Of a stretch of 46,164 bases of DNA, positions 1 to 8,519 are shown piece by piece (the stretch's first letter is position 1; each line of letters opens with the position of its first letter). The stretch comes from Planctomycetales bacterium. GTDB lineage: Bacteria > Omnitrophota > Gorgyraeia > Zapsychrales > Zapsychraceae. The position numbers were made by a program, and so were the translations under genes. Below the pieces are notes generated by a model that had not been told where the DNA came from, searched no databases, and saw only the letters and a program-made list of their open reading frames with translations. The stretch spans positions 1 to 46,164 of the forward strand of contig SBBO01000022.1 in assembly GCA_005239675.1 (NCBI GenBank), read 5' to 3'.

Positions 1-22
1 CGTTGTCCACAAAATTAATAAA

Positions 23-775
23 CTATCGTATTGCCAGGCCGCCGTCGATCTGGATGATCTGGCCAGTTATGTACTGGGCGCCGTCGCTTAAAAGAAATGC
101 GACGCAATGAGCCACCTCCTGCGGCTGGCCCAGACGCTGCAACGGAATACGGCTGACAATCTCTTTTTTATGTTCTTCTGTCAACTGGGACAATATGGCC
201 GTGTCGATAAAGCCAGGGGCAACGGCATTGACGCGCACGCCCCAAGGGGCAACTTCTTTAGCCAATGCCTTCGTAAAGGCATTGACCCCCCCCTTGGAGG
301 CTGAATAATTAGTCTGACCGGCGAGGCCAAATATCCCGCTCACGGAAGAAATGTTGATGATGTCTCCCTTTCTTTGTTTGAGAAATGTAACAATGCAAGA
401 ACGCGCGGTATTAAACATGCCATCCAGATTTGTATGAATGACCTGTGCCCAATCCTCAGGAGACATCATCATAAGCGGCCTATCGATGATAATCCCTGCG
501 TTGTTGATCAAGATGTCGATACGGCCAAAATTTTCTTTGACCTGTGCGATCCATCCCTTGACGTTGTCAAAATTCCTAACATCAACACACTGGGATTGAC
601 AACCTACGCCTTTGGCCTTAATTTCATCTTCCAGCTGCAGGGCCGCCTCATCGCAGGCTTGATAATAATTAAACGCGATCGCACACTGCTCCTGGGCTAA
701 TCTCGTAACAATTGCCCGCCCAATCCCTCGCGAACCCCCTGTGACAATGGCAACTTTCCCCTTCAGCGTACTCAT
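23..775 (-). CDS. fabG: 3-oxoacyl-[ACP] reductase (SDR family)
   Basis: This short-chain dehydrogenase/reductase (250 aa) would reduce 3-ketoacyl-ACP with NADPH in fatty acid or polyketide chain elongation. The sequence shows the N-terminal Rossmann motif TGGSRGIG (about residues 12-19), the NNAG motif near 91, the catalytic Ser in INISSVSG, and YSASK with the Tyr/Lys pair near 157-161. The C-terminal ITGQIIQIDGG is typical of FabG, and the length is normal. Its ATG overlaps the TGA of the upstream ketosynthase-like gene by 4 bp (ATGA), so the two are probably translationally coupled. It ends 22 bp from the window edge. Many SDR enzymes look alike, so the exact substrate is inferred from the ketosynthase neighbour. 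Confidence 0.88.
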   Translation of the reverse strand: MSTLKGKVAIVTGGSRGIGRAIVTRLAQEQCAIAFNYYQACDEAALQLEDEIKAKGVGCQSQCVDVRNFDNVKGWIAQVKENFGRIDILINNAGIIIDRPLMMMSPEDWAQVIHTNLDGMFNTARSCIVTFLKQRKGDIINISSVSGIFGLAGQTNYSASKGGVNAFTKALAKEVAPWGVRVNAVAPGFIDTAILSQLTEEHKKEIVSRIPLQRLGQPQEVAHCVAFLLSDGAQYITGQIIQIDGGLAIR

Positions 776-2010
776 GGGTTATACCGTCCTAAGACCATGC
801 AGCTATTGCTGCCGTTGGGACCAAAACTGTTAATCAAAATTTTATTCAATCTGGCCTGACGTGACTGATTGGGGACGTAATCCAAGTCACAGTCGGGATC
901 CTTCTCTTTATAATTGACCGTCGGTGGAATGAATCCCTCATTCAGGGCCCCGATGCACGCGGCAACCGCCAGCGCCCCCGAGAGACTATAGCATTCGCCC
1001 GTCATGGATTTAATAGAGCTGACCGGAATTTCATAGCTATGTTTCCCAAATACTTCCTTAATGGCTTCGGTCTCAATCTTGTCCGCTGCCGGCGTTGAAT
1101 TGGCATTGGCGCAGATATAATCAATATCCCTTATCCCTACCCCGGCATTATTGAGGGCGCGGCGCATTGCTTCTTTCATGCCGGTGCCGCGGGGATTAAA
1201 TTTACTGATGCGAAATGGGTCAAAATAATACCCAAATCCCAATACCTCCGCCTGAATGGCTGCTTTGCGCCGGCGGGCATGTTTACAATCTTCCATCGCC
1301 AAAAGACACGCCCCCTCGCCAAAGGTAATGCCGTTACGCCGTTTGTCAAACGGACAATTGATGAACGATGTCCCCTCTTTAGATCCCGATAGATACTTGA
1401 GTGTATAAAAACCATAATACGTATGGAAACACATCTCTTCCACACTACCGGCAAAAATTACTTTATAGTCATACAGATGAAAGAGGTCATAGGCATAATT
1501 GAATGCCTCAATGCTCGAGGTAAACCCTGAAGAAATGGTTGTGTTAAATCCCTTGATATTATTCCAAATAGAGACCTGACTGGCCGGTGAATTAATGACG
1601 GTATTGGGGAAAAGAGCGGGGTTGACATAGCGCGGCCCTTCTTTAAGCGTGACCTCATCAAATTCGGCAATGCTCTTAAGGCTCCCCAGTGTTGTCCCCA
1701 CCGACACGCCTAGTTTATAAGTGTTACGGTTAGTTATAACAACTTTACTATCAGCAATGGCGAGCTTGGAGGCCGCAACTAACAGACGCGTGCTACGATC
1801 CAGCAGGCGTAACCCCTTGGGGCCAAAATATTGCTTGGCGTCGAAGTCCTTGACCTCAGCACCGATGTTGACCGACAAATCGGAAGGATCAAACAATGTG
1901 ACCGGCGCGTAACCAACCTTGCCCTCTCGCAACGACTGGTAAAATTCCTCTTTTCCTTTTCCGTTACCGGCCAAAACCCCGACGCCGGTAATGACCACGC
2001 GCTTGTGCAT
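772..2010 (-). CDS. beta-ketoacyl synthase homologue lacking the catalytic triad (chain-length-factor-like)
   Basis: This 412-aa protein has the full thiolase-fold KS architecture of FabF/KASII: VVITGVGV at the start, a GTTLGS segment near 105-110, FGEGACLLAME near 230-240 and a C-terminal NSFGPNGSNS glycine-rich loop. The three catalytic positions are changed. The nucleophile Cys163 of E. coli FabF aligns with Phe in SSGFTSS, the first His with Asn in NANSTPAAD (about 302), and the second His with Glu in KSMTGEC (about 339). The conserved Lys of KSMTG remains. It is therefore unlikely to condense on its own. By analogy with KS-beta or chain-length factors it may pair with an active KS, possibly encoded beyond the left edge. 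It lies 1 bp after ribE and overlaps fabG. Confidence 0.8.
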   Translation of the reverse strand: MHKRVVITGVGVLAGNGKGKEEFYQSLREGKVGYAPVTLFDPSDLSVNIGAEVKDFDAKQYFGPKGLRLLDRSTRLLVAASKLAIADSKVVITNRNTYKLGVSVGTTLGSLKSIAEFDEVTLKEGPRYVNPALFPNTVINSPASQVSIWNNIKGFNTTISSGFTSSIEAFNYAYDLFHLYDYKVIFAGSVEEMCFHTYYGFYTLKYLSGSKEGTSFINCPFDKRRNGITFGEGACLLAMEDCKHARRRKAAIQAEVLGFGYYFDPFRISKFNPRGTGMKEAMRRALNNAGVGIRDIDYICANANSTPAADKIETEAIKEVFGKHSYEIPVSSIKSMTGECYSLSGALAVAACIGALNEGFIPPTVNYKEKDPDCDLDYVPNQSRQARLNKILINSFGPNGSNSCMVLGRYNP

Positions 2011-2011
2011 C

Positions 2012-2599
2012 TTATCCCTTCGCCCTGTTCAAAATATATTTGGCCAAAATATCCGTTTCAATATTGACCCAATCGCCTTCTTTCTTGGATTCCAGCGTCG
2101 TTACCTTCTTAGTGAACGGAATTAAATGAATAACAAAGTGATCGCGCCCGACTCTGCCCACAGTGAGACTTACCCCATCCAGGCAAACCGATCCCTTAGG
2201 GACAATGTAGGGCAACAACCTTTTAGACAGACAAACATGCAGTTGTGTATAATTTTTCCCCCAGATCTTTTTCTTAATCTGTCCCACCCCGTCAATATGC
2301 CCAGTGACAAAATGCCCGTTCACGCGACCATTAACCTTCAAAGCACGCTCCAGGTTGACCTTAGCCCCGCTTTTAAGCCTCCCCAGGGTGGTCTTGTTAA
2401 GCGTCTCCTGCACGACATCAAAGGCCAGGACATGCCGGTGGATACCCGTGACCGTTAGGCACACCCCGCTAACACAAATGCTGTCTCCGGGCTTAGCTTG
2501 ACCCACCACCTTTCGGGCGCGAACAAAAAGAGCCGTCAACCCCGTAGGATGAAGGATGGCCTCAACGGTTCCCATTTCCTCGACAATACCACTAAACAT
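2012..2599 (-). CDS. ribE: Riboflavin synthase alpha chain
   Basis: This protein catalyses dismutation of two 6,7-dimethyl-8-ribityllumazine molecules to riboflavin, the last step of the pathway. The 195-aa product has the two tandem lumazine-binding barrels expected. The N-terminal repeat begins with MFSGIVEEMG and carries GDSICVSGVCLTV. The second barrel contains VNGHFVTGHIDGVG and GSVCLDGVSLTVG. Length is close to the family norm of about 200 aa. The start overlaps the end of ribD by 8 bp, indicating coupled translation within the rib operon. Confidence 0.96.
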   Translation of the reverse strand: MFSGIVEEMGTVEAILHPTGLTALFVRARKVVGQAKPGDSICVSGVCLTVTGIHRHVLAFDVVQETLNKTTLGRLKSGAKVNLERALKVNGRVNGHFVTGHIDGVGQIKKKIWGKNYTQLHVCLSKRLLPYIVPKGSVCLDGVSLTVGRVGRDHFVIHLIPFTKKVTTLESKKEGDWVNIETDILAKYILNRAKG

Positions 2600-3686
2600 A
2601 AGCGATGATCAAGATGTCGGGGCCGATAGTTTGAACGTGGACACGCTTCAAGCAAACAGCTCGATTAACATGGGCCGTTGGCATCCCGGTAACCGCGCTC
2701 AAGGCGTTTTGGTCGCCGATAATCTTTGGCGCGACATAAATATAAAATTTATCAATCAAACGCTCTTTGAGGGCTTGACCAATTATCCTGGCGCCCCCCT
2801 CCATTAGGATACTCGTGATTTCCTCTTTGGCAAGTGCTTTCAACAGCCATTTTAAGTCGACGCGACCCTCTTTTGAGGGACAGACAACAACACGGATTCC
2901 TTTGCGCCGAAACTCTTGGACTCGACGCCCTGATGCTTTTTTAGTCACCGCAAGCAAGCAACGGGCCCAAGAGGCCCCAAAAAATAATCGCGCCGTCAAG
3001 GGCGTGCGCAACGAAGAATCCAAGACAATCTTCAGTAATCGTTGGGTAGGGCGCATGCCATCAAGCCGTGGATTGTCCTTCAAGACGGTATTGACCCCCA
3101 CACAGATTGCGTCAAATTCATCCCGGATGCGGCGCGCATACTGACGCGCCGCAGAAGAAGTTATCCATTTAGATTGGCCGGTCACGGTTGCGATCTTACC
3201 ATCGATGGTCTGGCCACACTTGGCCGCGACAAAGGGCATACGCGTACGCATATATTTTATAAAGACTTCGTTGAGCATCTTAGCATCTGAACGCAAAATC
3301 CCCAGCCTCACTTTAATCCCCGCGCGTCGCAATTTTGCAATCGATTTGCCGCATGTTAACGGATTAGGGTCAACCATGGCAATAATGACCTCCTGAATGC
3401 CGCTACGGATGATCTGATCAACGCACGGAGGGGTACGTCCAAAATGAAAACACGGCTCGAGCGTCACATACATCCTTGCCCCGCGCGCACGCTGGCCTGC
3501 CTTTTTAAGCGCCATGATCTCCGCATGGTCCGCCCCACAGCGTTGATGCCAGCCCTTGGCAATGACACGCCCTCTCTTTCCGCTACCTCGAACAATCACC
3601 GCTCCCACCATGGGATTAGGTGAGGTCCAACCCTTGGTCTTGACGGCAAGGTCTAATGCTACCCGCATGAAATATTGGTCGGACAT
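2592..3686 (-). CDS. ribD: Bifunctional diaminohydroxyphosphoribosylaminopyrimidine deaminase / 5-amino-6-(5-phosphoribosylamino)uracil reductase
   Basis: RibD carries out the second and third steps of riboflavin synthesis, deamination then NADPH-dependent ribose reduction. The 364-aa protein has an N-terminal cytidine-deaminase fold with the zinc site HAEIMAL (about 52) and PCFHFGRTPPC (about 77-87). The C-terminal reductase domain includes KCGQTIDGKIATVTGQSKWI and the MEGGARIIGQAL cofactor loop near 315. Length matches the family. The gene starts 8 bp after the PHP gene stop and overlaps ribE. Confidence 0.95.
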   Translation of the reverse strand: MSDQYFMRVALDLAVKTKGWTSPNPMVGAVIVRGSGKRGRVIAKGWHQRCGADHAEIMALKKAGQRARGARMYVTLEPCFHFGRTPPCVDQIIRSGIQEVIIAMVDPNPLTCGKSIAKLRRAGIKVRLGILRSDAKMLNEVFIKYMRTRMPFVAAKCGQTIDGKIATVTGQSKWITSSAARQYARRIRDEFDAICVGVNTVLKDNPRLDGMRPTQRLLKIVLDSSLRTPLTARLFFGASWARCLLAVTKKASGRRVQEFRRKGIRVVVCPSKEGRVDLKWLLKALAKEEITSILMEGGARIIGQALKERLIDKFYIYVAPKIIGDQNALSAVTGMPTAHVNRAVCLKRVHVQTIGPDILIIAYV

Positions 3687-3694
3687 TGCTACTC

Positions 3695-4522
3695 CTATTT
3701 ACCATTGACCGCTTGCTTTAATCTCTCCACCAAATCATAGGGAATCCGCACCTTCCCAATAAAGGCGTGTTGCCTGGCCTGACCGTGGGCATCCGATCCG
3801 CCGGTAACAACCACCCCGTACTTTTTCGCCAATCCCTCGTAAAAATGGATCACCGAATCTAAACAATGCGGATAATACACCTCAAGGCCTCCTAACCCAT
3901 CGCGAACAAAACCAGCGATCAGTTCATCGACGTTACTGAGCATTGGATGTGCCAACACGGCAATGCCACCCCAACCTTTGATGAGGCGTATTCCCTCTTG
4001 TGGGGTCTGTTTGAATTTTGGGACATAAGCCAGGGCGCCTTTCGCCAAGAACTTATCGAAGGCCCTCTTCATCGTCGTCACGATCCCCTTCTTGACCAAG
4101 AGGGCAGCTAGGTGTGGACGACCCAGCGCCTTAGTCTGAGCCAAACCACAGACCTCTTCAAAATGGATATTGCGGATACCCAACGCAACAAGCCTTTCAA
4201 TCATCTTTTTCATCCGCTCAACACGGGCCGCCTGAATAACGGCCAAGCGTGCGTGTAGTGAGCTATTCTGCCAGTCAAAAAAATATCCTAGGATATCTAT
4301 CTCCTTGCCATTGAGTTCCGTGGATAGTTCAATGCCGGAAATGACTTCCAGGTCATACAGACGCGCCGACTCTATCGTCGGTTGTATGCCATCGATTGTA
4401 TCATGATCAGTAATGGCAATACAGCTAAGACCCGCAGCCTTGGCCTGAACTACGACCTCCTGCGGCGACAGCGTGCCGTCGGAATAATAGGTATGGATAT
4501 GCAGATCAGCCAACTTCGTCAT
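3695..4522 (-). CDS. PHP-domain metal-dependent phosphoesterase (YciV/RNase AM-like)
   Basis: A 275-aa PHP-domain protein of the YciV/TrpH-like group. Members hydrolyse 3',5'-nucleoside bisphosphates or trim 5' ends of RNA. Metal-binding motifs are visible: [11 protein letters not shown] at residues 6-16, ITDHDTIDG near 37-45, a Glu in ISGIELST, and downstream His residues including VLAHPML and GSDAHG near the C terminus. The start overlaps the nusB stop as ATGA, so translation is probably coupled to nusB. It sits inside the riboflavin operon without an obvious role in the pathway. The exact substrate cannot be read from sequence. Confidence 0.85.
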   Translation of the reverse strand: MTKLADLHIHTYYSDGTLSPQEVVVQAKAAGLSCIAITDHDTIDGIQPTIESARLYDLEVISGIELSTELNGKEIDILGYFFDWQNSSLHARLAVIQAARVERMKKMIERLVALGIRNIHFEEVCGLAQTKALGRPHLAALLVKKGIVTTMKRAFDKFLAKGALAYVPKFKQTPQEGIRLIKGWGGIAVLAHPMLSNVDELIAGFVRDGLGGLEVYYPHCLDSVIHFYEGLAKKYGVVVTGGSDAHGQARQHAFIGKVRIPYDLVERLKQAVNGK

Positions 4523-4944
4523 TGCACAATCTTGGAGAGGGTCTCGGTCTTGTGGATTTTATCTAATATGCCGTTGACAAACTTTCCGGATTCGAGGTCA
4601 CCGTATTTCTTAGCCAACTCAACAGCCTCATTGATCGTGACTTTAGGTGGGATGTCCTGGGTATGCATCAATTCATAAACACCCAAACGCAGGATATTGC
4701 GGTCGATCGTCGCCATACGTTTGAGCTGCCAATTGGCGGCATATTGGGAAATGTGGGTATCGATTGTCTCACAATGTGTGGCAACGCCTTCTATTAAACG
4801 CTGGACAAATTCCCGGACATTATCTTCGATAACCTCCTCTTCGCTTAAAAACTGCTGGGCGGTTACTAAAATTTCCCGGCGCGTCATCTCGGCTTGATAT
4901 AAAATTTTCAGCGCATACTCGCGTGCCAATGTCCGTTTACGCAT
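4519..4944 (-). CDS. nusB: Transcription antitermination protein NusB
   Basis: NusB binds boxA RNA with S10 (NusE) and supports rRNA antitermination. The 141-aa product is all-helical in appearance and carries the family signatures [13 protein letters not shown] at the N terminus, [12 protein letters not shown] in the middle, and [17 protein letters not shown] followed by [11 protein letters not shown] at the C terminus. Length is normal. It starts 4 bp after the ribH stop. The ribH-nusB pairing is a very common bacterial arrangement, which supports both calls. Confidence 0.96.
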   Translation of the reverse strand: MRKRTLAREYALKILYQAEMTRREILVTAQQFLSEEEVIEDNVREFVQRLIEGVATHCETIDTHISQYAANWQLKRMATIDRNILRLGVYELMHTQDIPPKVTINEAVELAKKYGDLESGKFVNGILDKIHKTETLSKIVQ

Positions 4945-4948
4945 GCAT

Positions 4949-5416
4949 TTACCGCAGCTGCGCCATCAAGTCAATCATAATGAGGGCGTCCATCGCCGCA
5001 TCTCTCCCTTTATTGGCCTTGCGCTCATCAGAACGCTTATAGGCTTGTCCTACGGTATCGGTCGTCAATATGCCGAAAATGACTGGCTTGCCCGAGACAA
5101 GCGCGGCCTGGGCAATGCCCTGGGCAGCCCCGTTGGCAACCAGTTCAAAATGAAATGTCTCACCGCGAATGACCGCGCCTAAACAAATCACGGCCTGGAT
5201 GTTTCGCTTCCGAGCTAACGCCAAGGCAACGAGAGGAATCTCGAAAGATCCCGGGACCCGCGCGAGGGTAATATCTTTCTCCTGAACACCGCGCTCAATA
5301 AGCTCCTTGAGGCATCCATCCAATAGACGCTCAGTGACGAAATCATTGAATTGGGCGACCACAATGCCAATTTTCCTAGCCTTCCCTTTGGGTCTTCCTT
5401 GAAGCGTTGTTGTCAT
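4949..5416 (-). CDS. ribH: 6,7-dimethyl-8-ribityllumazine synthase
   Basis: Lumazine synthase condenses 5-amino-6-ribitylaminouracil with 3,4-dihydroxy-2-butanone 4-phosphate and assembles into capsid-like or pentameric shells. The 155-aa protein shows [17 protein letters not shown] near the N terminus, the substrate loop [26 protein letters not shown] with the conserved GETxH segment, and [15 protein letters not shown]. Length and motif order are canonical. It lies 19 bp downstream of ribBA. Confidence 0.97.
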   Translation of the reverse strand: MTTTLQGRPKGKARKIGIVVAQFNDFVTERLLDGCLKELIERGVQEKDITLARVPGSFEIPLVALALARKRNIQAVICLGAVIRGETFHFELVANGAAQGIAQAALVSGKPVIFGILTTDTVGQAYKRSDERKANKGRDAAMDALIMIDLMAQLR

Positions 5417-5435
5417 GGTCTTGCAGGATCAACGG

Positions 5436-6635
5436 TTAGAGCATGTGGCCCAATTTGTCCTTCTTGGCCTTCAGATATTGTTTATTGGCTGGGGTGTGCG
5501 GAGTTTTTAAGGGGACTCGCTCGGAAACGGACAGACCATACCCATCGAGACCAACAATCTTGCGCGGATTATTGGTCAATAATCGGATTTGTTTGACTCC
5601 AAGGTCAGCAAGGATCTGTGCCCCAATGCCGTAATGACGCAAATCCGGCAAAAAGCCCAACGCCTCATTGGCCTCAACGGTATCCAAACCCTTGTCTTGC
5701 AAATTATAGGCCTTCAATTTATTAATAAGTCCTATGCCGCGACCTTCTTGGCGCATATAAACCACGATGCCGTGACCATCTTTGCTGATCGTCTTAAAAG
5801 CGCTGTGCAGCTGGGAGTTGCAATCGCAGCGCAGTGAATGAAAGACATCCCCCGTGAGACACTCTGACTGGACCCGGACCAAAATAGGCACAGATTCATC
5901 AATCTTGCCCATGACCATGGCGACATGGACAAAGTCATCCACCTTCGACTGGTAGGCAAAGGCTGTAAATTCGCCGTATTCGGTGGGGATTTTCGTCTCT
6001 ACGACGCGCTCGATCAGTTTTTCATATCGACGACGGTGTTCGATAAGGCTGTCAATCGTACACATCTTCAAATGATGTATCTTCGCAAATTCAAGAAGAT
6101 CACTGGTCCTAGCCATAGTGCCATCTTCATTCATGATCTCACAGATGACACCGCATGGATATAGGCCTGCCATCCGCATCAAATCGACCGATGCCTCGGT
6201 GTGCCCGGCGCGCACTAAGACGCCACCCTTCAAGGCGCGCAAGGGAAACAGATGCCCTGGAGTAATAAAGTCCGATGGTTTGGATTGCGGGTCAATGAGT
6301 GTTTGAACGGTATGCGCACGGTCAGCTGCTGAGATTCCTGTAGTGATTCCCTTGGCTGCATCTACTGAAATGGTCCAAGCGGTATCGCTTTTCTGATGCC
6401 GGTGGTTAAGATCGATCGCCATTGGATGCAATTCCAATTCCTTTAAACGCTCATCTTCCATAGGGACACAGATAAGACCCCGTGCCTCTCGTGCCATAAA
6501 ATTAATATTTTCGGCGGTTATAAACTGGGCAGCGCACAAGAGGTCTCCTTCGTTCTCTCGGCCCTCATCATCCATCACGATGACCAGCTTGCCTTTTTTC
6601 AGGTCTTGCAGAATGTCTTCAATTGTGTTAAACAT
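5436..6635 (-). CDS. ribA: Bifunctional 3,4-dihydroxy-2-butanone 4-phosphate synthase / GTP cyclohydrolase II
   Basis: This 399-aa RibBA fusion supplies both precursors of riboflavin. The N-terminal half is the DHBP synthase ([11 protein letters not shown] near residues 22-32; [19 protein letters not shown]). The C-terminal half is GTP cyclohydrolase II, with the zinc site [16 protein letters not shown] near 255-270 and [13 protein letters not shown] near 290. Both active sites look intact. It is the first gene of the minus-strand rib operon. The 5' region to the divergent pncC gene is short and AT-rich and shows no FMN riboswitch that I can recognise. Confidence 0.97.
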   Translation of the reverse strand: MFNTIEDILQDLKKGKLVIVMDDEGRENEGDLLCAAQFITAENINFMAREARGLICVPMEDERLKELELHPMAIDLNHRHQKSDTAWTISVDAAKGITTGISAADRAHTVQTLIDPQSKPSDFITPGHLFPLRALKGGVLVRAGHTEASVDLMRMAGLYPCGVICEIMNEDGTMARTSDLLEFAKIHHLKMCTIDSLIEHRRRYEKLIERVVETKIPTEYGEFTAFAYQSKVDDFVHVAMVMGKIDESVPILVRVQSECLTGDVFHSLRCDCNSQLHSAFKTISKDGHGIVVYMRQEGRGIGLINKLKAYNLQDKGLDTVEANEALGFLPDLRHYGIGAQILADLGVKQIRLLTNNPRKIVGLDGYGLSVSERVPLKTPHTPANKQYLKAKKDKLGHML

Positions 6636-6660
6636 ATTCTCTATCTATAACTTATTGAAA

Positions 6661-6690
6661 TTATAGCTAGTTACAAAATAGATATTAAAA
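6661..6690 (-). promoter_or_regulatory. Weak candidate sigma70-type promoter for the rib operon
   Basis: On the minus strand a perfect TATAAT hexamer lies at 6666-6661, about 26 bp before the ribBA start codon. The region about 18 bp upstream reads TTTAAT, a poor -35. The whole stretch is AT-rich, so chance matches are likely. Placement is right, but the element is only a suggestion. Confidence 0.35.
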
Positions 6691-6720
6691 TATATTTTAC
6701 TATATTCTAAATGTTATTTC

Positions 6721-6749
6721 TTGTCAAGCGTTTTATCCCATCCTATAAT
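6721..6749 (+). promoter_or_regulatory. Sigma70-type promoter of pncC, probably giving a leaderless mRNA
   Basis: TTGTCA at 6721-6726 and TATAAT at 6744-6749 are separated by 17 bp. A start point 7 bp after the -10 box would fall on the A of the ATG at 6756, so the transcript may have no 5' leader. This promoter is divergent from the rib operon. Confidence 0.65.
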
Positions 6750-6755
6750 GTTTTT

Positions 6756-7223
6756 ATGTCCCCAGAGAAAATAGTCGCTCGATTATTGATTGCCCAACAC
6801 AAGACACTGGCCATTGCTGAGTCCTGTACTGGGGGATATCTAACCCATTGCCTGACCAATATCCCAGGAAGTTCAAAGTTTCTTGAAGCTGCGGTAGTCG
6901 CCTATAGCAACAAGGCCAAGCAAAGGCTTCTCAGGATCCCTGCAGGGATCCTGCGTCAACACGGTGCCGTAAGTAAGCAAATAGCACAGGCCATGGCGCT
7001 ATGTGTACGCACAATCCACCAAACCGATCTGGGGGTAGCAATAACCGGTATTGCCGGCCCAACAGGGGCAACCAAGACTAAGCCAGTAGGAGTAGTCTAT
7101 ATTGCGGTGAGCGCTCCTGCAAAGACATTATGCCTTGAATATCTTTTCAAGGGAGATCGGATTCGCATCAAACAAAAGGCGGTTACCCAAGCGCTTTACC
7201 TACTCAAAAAATGTCTATCGTAA
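6756..7223 (+). CDS. pncC: Nicotinamide-nucleotide amidase (CinA C-terminal domain family)
   Basis: A stand-alone CinA C-terminal domain (155 aa from the chosen start) that deamidates NMN to nicotinate mononucleotide in NAD salvage. It shows the catalytic-Ser motif AIAESCTGGYL near residues 22-32, VAYSNKAKQRLL, and AITGIAGPTGATKTKPVG. An in-frame ATG 45 bp upstream (6711) would lie inside the promoter, so I prefer the ATG at 6756. There is no Shine-Dalgarno before it, consistent with a leaderless message. The thpR gene follows after 14 bp. The competence/molybdopterin N-terminal half of full CinA is absent, as is common for PncC. Confidence 0.9.
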   Translation: MSPEKIVARLLIAQHKTLAIAESCTGGYLTHCLTNIPGSSKFLEAAVVAYSNKAKQRLLRIPAGILRQHGAVSKQIAQAMALCVRTIHQTDLGVAITGIAGPTGATKTKPVGVVYIAVSAPAKTLCLEYLFKGDRIRIKQKAVTQALYLLKKCLS

Positions 7224-7237
7224 TCGCCAGGAGAGTC

Positions 7238-7813
7238 ATGGCCGAGACGATACGTACCTTTATTGCCATAGAATTAAACGATCAGGTCAAACAAACCATC
7301 CAGGAGCTTCAGGCATCCCTGAAGCCGCTAGGTGGCGATATCTCCTGGGTAAGGCCTGAGAATGTACACCTGACTTTAAAATTCTTAGGAGACCTGAAGC
7401 CTAAAGTAATTCCATTATTGACTGAAACCTTAACGAATGCGTGTCAAGGGATGCGGCCTATGGCAACGACCCTGACGCAGCTGGGCGTCTTCCCTGACTG
7501 GAGGCGTCCTAGGGTCATCTGGATAGGCCTCCATGATGAAAAAAAAGAGATTGCCCATTTGGCAATGGCGCTAGAAACTGTCTTGGGGAATATTGGTTAC
7601 AAAAAGGAGGGTCGAAACTTTCAGGCCCATATTACGTTTGGTCGGGTACGCACTGCGAAAAATATCATACCGCTTTGCGAAACAATCAAAGGATTATGCG
7701 TGTCTGCCAATATCAAGCAATCGATTAACAAAATTACACTCTTTCAAAGCACCTTAACCTCCCAAGGGCCAATCTATAATAGACTCAAGGAATTCCATTT
7801 TCAAACAGCATAA
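7238..7813 (+). CDS. thpR: RNA 2',3'-cyclic phosphodiesterase (2'-5' RNA ligase family)
   Basis: A 2H-phosphoesterase-family protein that opens 2',3'-cyclic phosphates on RNA ends. The two signature histidine motifs are present: HLTLKFLG near residues 46-53 and HITFGRV near 131-137. The N-terminal TIRTFIAIEL is typical. I chose the ATG at 7238, preceded by AGGAG at about 5-nt spacing, over the upstream in-frame ATG at 7211, which overlaps the end of pncC. From this start it is 191 aa, normal for the family. pncC-thpR pairing is common in bacteria. Confidence 0.93.
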   Translation: MAETIRTFIAIELNDQVKQTIQELQASLKPLGGDISWVRPENVHLTLKFLGDLKPKVIPLLTETLTNACQGMRPMATTLTQLGVFPDWRRPRVIWIGLHDEKKEIAHLAMALETVLGNIGYKKEGRNFQAHITFGRVRTAKNIIPLCETIKGLCVSANIKQSINKITLFQSTLTSQGPIYNRLKEFHFQTA

Positions 7814-7817
7814 AATA

Positions 7818-8513
7818 ATGAAACGATTATTCATTCTCTGGGTGGGCGTCATGGCAACACTAGTCATTTCCGTTCCCCCGCTAACTCTAGCCAGCCTTCC
7901 TTGGATAAAAATAATCATGGCCGAATTCTATAAACCGCATTACAACATATGCCTGCCCCCTTATATCGCCGGCAACAACTTCTATGTCTTTGTTTATCTT
8001 GCGTTTCTTATCGTTGTGCCTTCTGTGCACCTTATTAGAAGATTCCATAACCACAAGATGCACAGCAAGGCCTCCGGCATCCTTACCACGGCCCTCTTTA
8101 CCGCCTTTGCGTTATTTTATCTCCTCAGCGTCCTACAAACAATCAGCCAAATCGATAATGCCCGGGCGGAATTTAAAATCTTTACCAACAAATCTAACGA
8201 TGAAAAAAATATCGCCATCGCAGGGAAAAAACTTTACGGATTCGTCCAATACTGTCGAAAAATCCTTCCCGGTGTTCACAATGCCCAATTCTTAACAGAC
8301 ATGGATCTGTCGAATGACCCAGGGATGATCACCCAAAGGATGTTGGCCTATTACCTTTACCCTATTGATATCCGCAACGTGCGTAACGACCCCCTTGACA
8401 GCCTCATTGTCTTCGCCAAAAAGGATGCCGTCGCCAACGTGCCGGATGATTTTCGAATCATCGGTGTTTTTGATCAATCCAGCGTCATTGCCATCAAGAA
8501 AGTTGACCCATAA
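7818..8513 (+). CDS. Small membrane protein with an extracytoplasmic tail, unknown function
   Basis: A 231-aa protein with about three hydrophobic helices in its first half (roughly residues 5-27, 53-75 and 85-108), followed by a polar domain of about 120 residues. The tail contains MLAYYLYPIDIR followed by a short hydrophobic strand SLIVFAKK. Tail segments of this kind occur in putative cell-surface polysaccharide membrane proteins (recollection, not a search result). It starts 5 bp after thpR and ends 6 bp before the large membrane protein, so the two probably act together, perhaps in envelope glycan assembly. No catalytic motif was recognised. Confidence 0.6.
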   Translation: MKRLFILWVGVMATLVISVPPLTLASLPWIKIIMAEFYKPHYNICLPPYIAGNNFYVFVYLAFLIVVPSVHLIRRFHNHKMHSKASGILTTALFTAFALFYLLSVLQTISQIDNARAEFKIFTNKSNDEKNIAIAGKKLYGFVQYCRKILPGVHNAQFLTDMDLSNDPGMITQRMLAYYLYPIDIRNVRNDPLDSLIVFAKKDAVANVPDDFRIIGVFDQSSVIAIKKVDP

Positions 8514-8519
8514 GCCCCC

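Noticed and set aside
6636-6720. FMN riboswitch ahead of ribBA
   Set aside because: The gap is too short and AT-rich, with none of the conserved FMN helices visible.
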